From assembly GCA_964567745.1 (NCBI GenBank), contig CAZMNY010000034.1:1-64000 (forward strand): 64,000 nt of DNA, read 5' to 3'. Below are positions 45,590-53,052 of the stretch, piece by piece. The notes below the pieces were generated by a model, which saw only the letters and a program-made list of their open reading frames with translations, was not told where the DNA came from and ran no database searches. This stretch comes from CAZMNY01 sp964567745. GTDB taxonomy: Bacteria; Planctomycetota; Planctomycetia; Pirellulales; Pirellulaceae. The stretch's first letter is position 1; each line of letters begins with the position of its first letter. Position numbers and translations under genes: made by a program.

Positions 45590-47005
45590 CTACAGCAGCG
45601 CCTTGATGCCTTTCGTGAGTTGCGAGTCGATATCGTCATCACAAAAGGCAACGCTCACTTCATAGCCGCCCGCCGGATACTCTTCCTTAACTGGAATGTA
45701 CCAGGGGCCGCCGTCACCATAAGCGGCCGTGGCAACAAAGCGACTCTTGCCTCCAACGGATTGTGCCCGAAGTTGGTATTCAATAAAACACTCGGCTGGC
45801 AAGTGCAGCAGCGAGATTTCGTTTATCCTCAGCGAACTAAGGACGATCGGCACTTGCTGCTCAATTCTGCGCAGCCAGGCGAGCATATAGGATGGCCTGT
45901 TTCGCGAAACGACAGAATTATCCATATTGTCGATTTGCTTCTCGATCGCGGCTGCCGAGAGCGTTTTACGCGGAGTCGGAATGAGCTCGGCAGTCTTCCA
46001 ATGCAGCGATTCGATCGGCTGCCGCGCAAGCGTTTTCTCGGATGCGACAATACCGTCGTAAACACGCTGAGTCAGAATTGGCCGAGCCTCTTTGGAGCCA
46101 TCGTTATATTTGCCGGCTGAGACGTTGCCCGCGCATCCGGTGAAGTAGATGTGGGTGCAATCGGGCTCGTCGTCTTGCCGTTGCTTTCTGGCAAGTCCAG
46201 CGAAGTCGCTCGTACATCGCCCATCGGCATAGTAACTCATTGGATGAGTGGCATAGTAATGACAAGCGACAAGTTTCGTATCGTTATCGTAGAAGGCGAC
46301 CGTCTTCATCCAGGGATCGACTAACCCCTCCGTCATGGCTCGCAGCTTCGGGTCGCGACAACTGCTTCCTCGCATCCCTTTGATCACGCCGTTTTCGTCG
46401 CGATAGATGCGTCGATTCGAGGCGACCTTGTCGACTTTGCCCTGACCGGTCGCAATGTGAGTAACCGGCCGCGATGTTTTGAGCGCATCCGCAACGGCCT
46501 TCCGGCCGCGCTCAAGACACCTACGAAAGAATTGAACGTCAACGATGTGCGGCAAGTCGCCCTGCGCCGCCACGATGCGTTCCGCCTCCAGACACGCGAA
46601 GGGCGCGTTGTGTTGGTGGACACAATGAACGGCGACTCGATCCGGCGTCGTGCCCGCCGCATCGGCTAACGCTTTTCGCCACTGAACGTAGGCGTCGTTG
46701 AGTAGCCCAGTCCAATCAACAGCGCAAAGCACGATCGGTTTCCCCGCTCCCAGCAGCACAAAGCCGATTGCGTCGAGCGAATCATCGACGACTTCAATCG
46801 GCTTGATCCAGCCTCCGCAGCAGGAATGACCAATCGGCGGCGTCACATCGAAACGGAAGGGCGCCAATCGCAACTTGCCCGGTTCGGCCGCCTCACTTTG
46901 GACTGCCGAAAGAGTCCAACTCGCCAGAGAGGCAGCCAACGCTCCTCGCATCGCGTCGCGTCGATTTAGAGCAGAAGAATCGTTCCGATCGCATTGCCTT
47001 GACAT
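45590..47005 (-). CDS. Neutral/alkaline ceramidase-like protein (Tat-exported)
   Basis: The protein begins with a twin-arginine-type signal (NRRDAMRGALAASLASW) and has ceramidase-fold landmarks: FDVTPPIGHSCCGG near the start of the mature part, AVHCVHQHNAP (candidate zinc histidines), TGCAGNVSAGKYND, and a C-terminal LLHLPAECFIEYQL strand. Many planctomycete relatives are annotated as neutral/alkaline non-lysosomal ceramidases but may hydrolyse other amides. The ATG at 47005 is chosen (AAGGA 11 bases upstream); in-frame starts run to 47059. No linked partner gene is visible. Confidence 0.8.
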   Translation of the reverse strand: MSRQCDRNDSSALNRRDAMRGALAASLASWTLSAVQSEAAEPGKLRLAPFRFDVTPPIGHSCCGGWIKPIEVVDDSLDAIGFVLLGAGKPIVLCAVDWTGLLNDAYVQWRKALADAAGTTPDRVAVHCVHQHNAPFACLEAERIVAAQGDLPHIVDVQFFRRCLERGRKAVADALKTSRPVTHIATGQGKVDKVASNRRIYRDENGVIKGMRGSSCRDPKLRAMTEGLVDPWMKTVAFYDNDTKLVACHYYATHPMSYYADGRCTSDFAGLARKQRQDDEPDCTHIYFTGCAGNVSAGKYNDGSKEARPILTQRVYDGIVASEKTLARQPIESLHWKTAELIPTPRKTLSAAAIEKQIDNMDNSVVSRNRPSYMLAWLRRIEQQVPIVLSSLRINEISLLHLPAECFIEYQLRAQSVGGKSRFVATAAYGDGGPWYIPVKEEYPAGGYEVSVAFCDDDIDSQLTKGIKALL

Positions 47006-47562
47006 GGCTATTTGCATCCTTCGACTGTGGACGGGGTAGAAGCGAATCGCCAGAGTCATAGCCTACCATCCCACGCCGATCGACGCGCTTGGCGCGAAGA
47101 ACCGCGCAGCAACGTATCGCCGATCAACAAGGAGTCCAAGCGTCATTGTCCCGGCGGCGACGGATAAGAGAGGCGTGGAATGTCGATGGTGCCTCGCTCT
47201 TTGCGCCCAGGCTGACGGACGAGGAGTCCATGAAGTTGTCCCTACCCCCATCCGCATGGCTCCCCCTTGGACTCAAACTTGCCGCTAGAGTCGTCGCAAT
47301 TAAGCTCGGCGCCGCGCCGATACGCAAGTTTTAGAAAGTTGGCTACGCCATAGGCAGCACAGTTTTTCCATTGAGAATTGAATCCGTGACAGAGCCTGGC
47401 TCTGCGCCACGCCGCCGAGCTGATCGCCCCCGCCAGCCTGGTCCGCTGCGGCCTTCAACGCAAGCGCGGTTTCAATCTCAGAGTCACGCGGATGGGCTAC
47501 TTAGAGACATACGCAAGGCGGCGACAAACCCCGTAATCTTTTTCTGGGATTTACGAACACAA
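47006..47562. other. Intergenic region, no gene seen
   Basis: About 560 bases lie between the divergent ceramidase-like gene and the sigma-factor gene. Short open frames on both strands lack protein-like composition. It should contain both promoters. Confidence 0.5.
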
Positions 47563-48188
47563 ATGTCCGCAGGCCAATTCAGCGTGACGGATTCATCGCT
47601 AGCGACGCCATCGACGCGACTTGACGAAATCCTCGTCCGATGCCGAAACGGCTGCGACGAAGCTCCGTTCGACCTCGCCCAGCTCGTCCACGCCGACTTC
47701 TACGAGATTGCCCGCAGGCTCTGTCATGGTCACTCGTTTGCCAATTCTCTACACGCGTCGCACTTGCTGATTCTCTACACGCGTCGCACTTGCTGAACGA
47801 GACATTCTTGCGGCTACTTAGATCCGGCGTATTTCAGAATTCGCCCAACAAGCGCTACCTGTTTGCGGCGGCCGCGAGAACGATGCGAAACGTGATTGCG
47901 GACCACCTTCGCAACAAGCGTGCTCGCAAGCGAAGGGGAACCGGGCGAAGAGTCTTACTTGAGCAACTGCTCGAACAGCTGGCCGAACAACCGTTTGAAT
48001 TCGGCGAACTCAATGAAGCGATCGAGCGGCTTGAGTCGACTTCCCCGAGGCGAGCGAGTATCGTCAACATGCGTTTCTTTTTAGCGATGACGATAAAGGA
48101 GACCGCCGACGCTTTGGGCGTCTCGACTGCGACCGTCGAGAAAGAATGGCGCGAAGCGCGAGCCTGGTTATTTAAGCAACTCAGCTAG
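47563..48188 (+). pseudogene. ECF sigma factor disrupted by a 26-bp tandem duplication
   Basis: The sigma region 2 part (RLDEILVRCRNGCDEAPFDL, then ADFYEIARRLC) is in one frame. The rest, with AAAARTMRNVIADHLRNKRA and a region 4 helix-turn-helix (TIKETADALGVSTATVEKEW), is in another. The switch falls exactly at a perfect 26-base tandem duplication (47744-47795). With one copy the frames join smoothly through ANSLHASHLLNETFLRLL. The gene type is the planctomycete ECF group often paired with Ser/Thr kinases, and a kinase fragment follows 21 bases after the stop. As written the full-length sigma factor cannot be made. Confidence 0.8.
47744..47795 (+). repeat. Perfect 26-bp tandem duplication inside the ECF sigma gene
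   Basis: Two exact copies of a 26-base unit beginning ATTCTCTACACG lie head to tail (47744-47769 and 47770-47795). Because 26 is not a multiple of three, the second copy shifts the reading frame. Confidence 0.95.
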
Positions 48189-48209
48189 ACGTTAGTTCGG
48201 AAGACGACC

Positions 48210-48641
48210 ATGGATAGTGGCAATTGGCCGGACTTTGACCGCGAGGAATTTGACAAGATCGCATCGGAGGCCGACGAAAGAGGTTTTCTAGTGCCTCCGG
48301 ACGCCGACAAAACGAATAAGGCGGAAACCACGGATGGCGAACGCCGGCCATCTCACCCGCTCGGGCTGGGGTCCATTCCAGGTTATTCCGTTGGCGCCAG
48401 GATCGGCTCTGGCGGCTATAGCCTTGTCTATCGAGGCATCGCCGAATCTGCTGAGCGGGATGTCGCAGTCAAAATCTGCCTCGACACGTTTCTCAACGAA
48501 TCGAGTCTCTTGCGATTCGATCGCGAAACCAGTCTGCTGAAACAGCTGGACCATCCCAACATCGTCAAGCTCTACGAACACGGCGTGACGGCTAGCGGGC
48601 ATGCGTTCCTATACAATCGCTCACCACAAAGTTCACCTTAA
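48210..48641 (+). pseudogene. Truncated Ser/Thr protein kinase (N-lobe only)
   Basis: The 143-residue product has an acidic lead, then GYSVGARIGSGGYSLVYRG (glycine loop), VAVKI (catalytic lysine) and RFDRETSLLKQLDHPNIVKL (C-helix glutamate). It ends soon after HGVTASGHAFL, exactly where the hinge should begin. The catalytic loop, DFG segment and C-lobe are absent from all frames downstream. Planctomycete ECF sigma factors are often followed by such kinases; here both members of the pair are damaged. Confidence 0.7.
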
Positions 48642-48927
48642 ACCACTCGAGTATCCGAAAGTATCCGAAGCGGTTGAGTATCTATACAACGTTCATCTCG
48701 CACTTTGTATCGCGGCGTTGTCCGACGATGCGAACGAAGTTCACTGCCGGATGGCGGAATACGATGCGTTTCATGCGAAGGCGCAAGACAGATATCGTGA
48801 GCTGGTTCCAACCTACGAAGCCCGAATCAAGGTGCTCGAGGATCACATCGTCTTCTGTGCGGCAAATTCGTTGAGCAGTAAACTTGAGAACGCGAAACAA
48901 GAATTAGCCGTTGCCGCTCAGAACTGA
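48601..48927 (+). CDS. Hypothetical helical protein
   Basis: This 108-residue frame overlaps the end of the kinase fragment. Its second half (MAEYDAFHAKAQDRYRELVP, then a leucine-rich helix) is helical and could form a short coiled coil. I recognise no family. The region between may be scrambled sequence left by the deletion of the kinase C-lobe. Confidence 0.25.
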   Translation: MRSYTIAHHKVHLKPLEYPKVSEAVEYLYNVHLALCIAALSDDANEVHCRMAEYDAFHAKAQDRYRELVPTYEARIKVLEDHIVFCAANSLSSKLENAKQELAVAAQN

Positions 48928-49450
48928 CGTCGCAATGCAAATAAATTGGGAGTCGAACACATCGACCAATACGTGGGACGAGTGCTGGCCGCAACCGATT
49001 CGGCTTTAAGCCGACCATCCGCAAGATCACTGCGAGAACAGGACTGGATCGTCGCCCAATCGCTTTCCTTTGCTGCGGCTGCTCTCGACTAGCGCAAACC
49101 GTTGGTGCCTCGTTGCGTTCTTTCGTTCGCCTCGTCATTGCCGGCGCTAGCGTCCGGGATGTTGGGCGAACCTTTCACGGCATTGGTGCGTCTATCTTCT
49201 CTGAAAGGGGAATCGCACCAACATCTGGCCGCGAGTCCCAAGTGGATCCATTGCGGGAGTGAATGATGTTTTCCAGGCAATTCAATATCTTTTCCAGTCG
49301 ATTCAATATTTTGAGCGATCCGTTCGGCCAAGCCACGCTGATTAATTCGCTCTTCCATTGCCTGAGACGCTCGAATTCGAGCCGTCTCATTACGCCGCCG
49401 ACGCAAACGCTTTTGCGACTCTGACGCGTGGTTTGATCCCTTCATGAATC
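48928..49450. other. Intergenic region before the tRNA genes
   Basis: A minus-strand frame (49089-49445) begins with a plausible basic helix (QKRLRRRRNETARIRASQAM) but its second half has composition like non-coding DNA, so I do not call it. Nothing else is seen. Confidence 0.35.
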
Positions 49451-49486
49451 AACCCCGACCCGGTGTCCCAAGGCATCGGGTTTTTT
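49451..49486 (+). terminator. Candidate intrinsic terminator upstream of the tRNA genes
   Basis: AACCCCGA pairs with TCGGGTT across a 17-base loop (one bulged C) and is followed by a run of six Ts (49481-49486). It would end transcription coming from the sigma/kinase remnants. The stem is short. Confidence 0.4.
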
Positions 49487-49520
49487 CGTGGCAGCATCGC
49501 TCGCGGAACAAACGTTTAAC

Positions 49521-49592
49521 GGTAGTCGAGGGCTGGTTGCCCATATCCGGCTGATAACCGGATCGCGCTGAGTTCGATTCCCAGGGCTACCA
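49521..49592 (+). tRNA. tRNA-Ile (anticodon GAT), irregular
   Basis: The acceptor arm GGTAGTC pairs with GGCTACC (one G-T). The anticodon arm TCCGG-CTGATAA-CCGGA is perfect and shows GAT. The T arm CTGAG-TTCGATT-CCCAG has one A-C mismatch. Position 8 is G instead of the conserved T, and the D loop has only five bases. No 3' CCA is encoded beyond the discriminator A. It is probably a tRNA gene, but it is atypical. Confidence 0.65.
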
Positions 49593-49662
49593 CTTGAATT
49601 GCAGACCGAAGTTGGACTCGCTGATATCAGCTGCCGATGTCGCGAGGGCTTTCTTGCGGCTC

Positions 49663-49747
49663 GGAAGGTCAAGCCGATTGGCGACGGTGCCCCGTTCGAA
49701 ACGGGTCGAGCTTCACAGCCTTGGGGGTTCGACTCCCTCACCTTCCG
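49663..49747 (+). tRNA. tRNA-Ser (anticodon CGA)
   Basis: The acceptor arm is perfect (GGAAGGT with ACCTTCC, discriminator G). The anticodon loop TTCGAAA gives CGA for the TCG codon. A long variable arm (GAGCTTCACAGCCTT region) is typical of serine tRNAs. The T arm GGGGG-TTCGACT-CCCTC has one G-T pair. Position 8 is C rather than T. CCA is not encoded. It lies 70 bases after tRNA-Ile. Confidence 0.85.
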
Positions 49748-49797
49748 CTCAAAATATCTCGCTGAACGTTACTGCTCAGCGCAGACAGCTTTTCATC

Positions 49798-49869
49798 GGG
49801 TCGGTAGCTCAGTGGCAGAGCAGGCGCCTGTTAAGCGCCCCCGCGCGGGTTCGAGTCCCGCCCGTCCCT
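49798..49869 (+). tRNA. tRNA-Asn (anticodon GTT)
   Basis: The D arm GCTC-AGTGGCA-GAGC, anticodon arm GGCGC-CTGTTAA-GCGCC (anticodon GTT) and T arm GCGGG-TTCGAGT-CCCGC are all complete. The acceptor arm GGGTCGG with CCGTCCC has one T-T mismatch at the fourth pair. CCA is not encoded. It follows tRNA-Ser by 50 bases. Confidence 0.85.
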
Positions 49870-49925
49870 CTTTTCGACTGTTAACGACTTCGAATCCGTC
49901 GAAGCGGCAACTACCAAACTGGCCG

Positions 49926-51293
49926 TTAAGGCTTGGCGAGATCGACGCAGATAATCTCTTTATCGTTTCGCAGATAGGCGCGTTTGTTGGCGAATGCAGG
50001 GTGGGACCAAACGACGCTGCGACCTCGAGCAACGCTTGTCGGCTCGAGCACCTTGGCGCGACTGATTTCTTCAAAGCCGTCTGCCGACAGTTTTGCGATC
50101 ATCATTTCGCCATTGTCGTTGAACATGAAGTACCGCCCATGGTTCTCGACAATGAATGAGGTTGCGAAAACGACAGGCTTCTTCTCCATCCAATCGTCCT
50201 TGTTCCATTTCATCTTGCCCGAATCCAGTTCGAAACAGCGGAGCGTGCCGATGCCGCGCCCAACGTAGCTGATGCCATAGACGAGTCCATCTTTGACCAC
50301 CGGCGTGGTCATCATCGAGTTGAGGCTCGACTTGTGCCGCTTGTCGTTTTCGTAACTGCGCCAAATCTCTTTCACTCCGGGCGGGCTGGATTGGATCTGC
50401 AACAGCATTGACCCTTTGTAGAATTCGCTGATCAACAATTTGTCGCCGACGATTCGAGGTGTAGCGATGGATGTTTGCGAAGGGTTGACCTGCTCTGGAA
50501 ACTTGACATTCCAGTACTCAGCGCCGTTCTTAGGATCGAGCGAAGTGACGCCTTCGGCGTGCCAGAACAGAAGCTGCCGCGGGTCGTTCTTGGGTTCATG
50601 AAGAACCAACGGAGCATAAGCAATGTCGCGAGTCGTGACCGATTTCCAGATTTCCGCGCCAGTCAATTTGTCGAAGGCAACGACTCCCGAACCCTTGCCG
50701 CCCGCGGGCACGAGCAATTGCTTGCCATCGACGAGCGGGTGAGACGAGTAGCCCCAAAGCGGCGGTTTTGCTTTGTACTGCCGAGCAAGCTGTTTTTTCC
50801 AAACGACATTGCCTGTCGCCGCTCGAAAGCAAATCAAGTCTCCCATCGCGCCGAGCGTGTAAACGTGGTCGCCGTCGACCGTCGGAGTACAGCGAGGTCC
50901 TGTAGGATAGGCAATGGTGTACTCGCATTCGTACGAGTGCTCCCAAACGAGCCTACCGGTGTTTGCATCAATACATTGGACTCGCTCCGCGCCGACAAGC
51001 TTGCCAGCCTGGCCGATATTATTCTCGACCGTCCCGCCTTTCGCGTCGCCCGTTCGATCCATCACGAAGACTCGACCGCTCGAGACCGACGGCCCTCCGT
51101 ATCCGCCGCCCACTTTGTGCCGCCAGAGAATTTTCGCACCGGCGTCGTCAAATCGATCGATGATGCCCGTCTCAGCCCAAACGCCATCCCCATTCGGTCC
51201 CATCCAGCGTGGCCAATCGTCGGCGCGAGCTTGCGCGGCGGCTGAGACGATGAGAGTAGCTAATAGAATTTCAATGCCAACTCGTTTAGTCAT
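49926..51293 (-). CDS. Secreted PQQ-type beta-propeller protein
   Basis: From the ATG at 51293 a signal peptide (LLATLIVSAAAQARA) leads into DDWPRWMGPNGDGVW, the usual planctomycete start of this family. It is followed by repeated propeller blades such as VQCIDANTGRLVWEH, LICFRAATGNVVWKK and VVAFDKLTGAEIWKS, each with the tryptophan docking pattern. These proteins are periplasmic; some bind pyrroloquinoline quinone, but most planctomycete ones are of unknown function. The frame extends to 51476 but the extra residues look non-coding. Confidence 0.9.
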   Translation of the reverse strand: MTKRVGIEILLATLIVSAAAQARADDWPRWMGPNGDGVWAETGIIDRFDDAGAKILWRHKVGGGYGGPSVSSGRVFVMDRTGDAKGGTVENNIGQAGKLVGAERVQCIDANTGRLVWEHSYECEYTIAYPTGPRCTPTVDGDHVYTLGAMGDLICFRAATGNVVWKKQLARQYKAKPPLWGYSSHPLVDGKQLLVPAGGKGSGVVAFDKLTGAEIWKSVTTRDIAYAPLVLHEPKNDPRQLLFWHAEGVTSLDPKNGAEYWNVKFPEQVNPSQTSIATPRIVGDKLLISEFYKGSMLLQIQSSPPGVKEIWRSYENDKRHKSSLNSMMTTPVVKDGLVYGISYVGRGIGTLRCFELDSGKMKWNKDDWMEKKPVVFATSFIVENHGRYFMFNDNGEMMIAKLSADGFEEISRAKVLEPTSVARGRSVVWSHPAFANKRAYLRNDKEIICVDLAKP

Positions 51294-51477
51294 AACAATA
51301 TTCCCGCGGGCGTCGCGGTATTCCTTGTTGAGTTTCGTGGTAATACGGCGCCGGGGTGCAAAGTTGTGGTTGGCCCGCAAGCTCGAACCGTGCATTGCCG
51401 TATCGAGGTGCGATATGATCTCAAATTGGACGAAGCGACACAAATGCGGCGGAACTTCGGCCCGTGCGAACGTCAAA

Positions 51478-52962
51478 TTACGCCGTTGATGAATCGACCA
51501 GTCCGGGCCCTTTGGTTTTCTTCTTTGGATTCAACCAACGCAACATCAGCGCCGCGACGACGCCGCAAGCGGAAAGCGTCAGGAGGATCCAGAAGATTTG
51601 ACTGTATCCTGCAAGCACGTCGCCGCCTGCTCGCGCATCGCGGATCAACCAGCCGGTCAGCGGGCCCATGAAGATCTCGGGGGCGAACCCCACGAACGAG
51701 ATCACGCCGACCGCCGTTCCCGTTAGCTCGCGCGGCGTGCCCGATTCTTCCAACAAGGCGAAGTAGATGCCTCGCAACGCAAAGAAACCGAACGAACTGG
51801 CAACCAGGTTGGCGACCATTAACCAGACCAATTCCGGACTCGGCGACACAAATAAAAAGATCACATAGGAGGCGATTAGAATACCGAAGCAAATCTGAAT
51901 CGTCGCGCGCACTCCAAAGTAACGATCGGCCACCCAGCCAGCGGCGAGCGCGGCGCCAACTCGGACGAAGCTCACGTACGATATCAACTTGGCCGATTGA
52001 GTTGCGGTGAGGCCGTAGGCATCCTGAGTATAGATGCCGTAGTTGTCGAGCATCTTGAAGGCGCTGTAGGCGGCGATGATGACAACAGCTTGCAGCCAAA
52101 TCGCAGGCGACATCAACACGAGTAGCAGACGGTGGATCGACTCACGCAAGCTGGCCGAGGCCCCTTCCTCAGACGTCGAAGTGACAGGCTCGGAACCCGG
52201 CACAAAGAACCAAATGCATGTGGCCGCCAAGAGGCAAAATACTCCATAACCGTAGACGAGAACCTTGACCTTTGGAGCGATCTTGCTGGCAGTCTCGGCC
52301 AACGTCGACTCGGCGTCGGCCAGCGATTGGGTAGCGCGCATGAGTTCTGCGGAAGATGCGTCGGCTGACGCTCTCAAGCTTTCTAGTTCGCTCGCCAACT
52401 TCGGCACTGCTGCGTACTCATTCGACAAGTCAGCGGCCGTGTTACCCACCATCGCTTCGAATGCAAATGCGGCGATCAACGCGATCACAGCGGACGTAAG
52501 TCCTCGTCCGCCATCAAGAATGCCAAACGCGCTGCCTTGCCCATCATTGGTTGCCCACTCGCGCGTCGCTCGAATCAACGGCGCCCAAAAGGCGAGTATC
52601 GTGCTCACGCCCCAGAATCCAAAGAGAACGCACAATCCCGCGAAGCTCGGACTCGCAGCCATGTATAGACTGCCGAACGCGGTCACAACAAGTGAGCCGG
52701 CGAGAAGCTTGCGAGGCGACCAGCGATCCGCGAGCGGCCCGCCGAGAAAGTAACAACCTGTGGCAGCGACGCCGTAGATCGCGCCGAGCTGCCCCAGCTG
52801 CAAAATGTCGATATCGAACGTGACGAGCAATGGCGTTTTGAAGTATCGGCCCAAATGAAACGCCGGCAGGAACACCGCCTCGCCCGCGAAAATCAAACTC
52901 ATCATCGTAAGCGCACGGCACCAACCGCTCGGCGACTCACGCTGGGACAATTCTGGTTCCAT
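51478..52962 (-). CDS. Major facilitator superfamily transporter with a periplasmic helical insert
   Basis: The 494-residue protein has twelve predicted helices in two halves. The family loop GGPLADRWSPRKLL lies between helices 2 and 3, and the equivalent GWVADRYFGVRATI in the second half. Between helices 5 and 6 it carries about 50 mostly helical residues (178-230, with SELESLRASADASSAELMRA), expected on the outer face. Relatives move sugar phosphates, organic anions or nitrate-like ions. The substrate is unknown. It lies 90 bases downstream of the 1279-residue redox protein. Confidence 0.88.
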   Translation of the reverse strand: MEPELSQRESPSGWCRALTMMSLIFAGEAVFLPAFHLGRYFKTPLLVTFDIDILQLGQLGAIYGVAATGCYFLGGPLADRWSPRKLLAGSLVVTAFGSLYMAASPSFAGLCVLFGFWGVSTILAFWAPLIRATREWATNDGQGSAFGILDGGRGLTSAVIALIAAFAFEAMVGNTAADLSNEYAAVPKLASELESLRASADASSAELMRATQSLADAESTLAETASKIAPKVKVLVYGYGVFCLLAATCIWFFVPGSEPVTSTSEEGASASLRESIHRLLLVLMSPAIWLQAVVIIAAYSAFKMLDNYGIYTQDAYGLTATQSAKLISYVSFVRVGAALAAGWVADRYFGVRATIQICFGILIASYVIFLFVSPSPELVWLMVANLVASSFGFFALRGIYFALLEESGTPRELTGTAVGVISFVGFAPEIFMGPLTGWLIRDARAGGDVLAGYSQIFWILLTLSACGVVAALMLRWLNPKKKTKGPGLVDSSTA

Positions 52963-53052
52963 ACCGTCGCCTTATCGTCTCGCCAACAAAACTCGCCGCC
53001 AATAGGCCAATTCAAACGACAACCGTCGACGTCACAGATTCGATGTTGCGAT

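Noticed and set aside
48928..49450. Minus-strand basic protein gene at 49089-49445
   Set aside because: Only the first 40 residues look protein-like, with no family match and no ribosome-binding site.
49442..49741. Minus-strand open frame across the tRNA genes
   Set aside because: It is antisense to tRNA-Ile and tRNA-Ser, a common false call.
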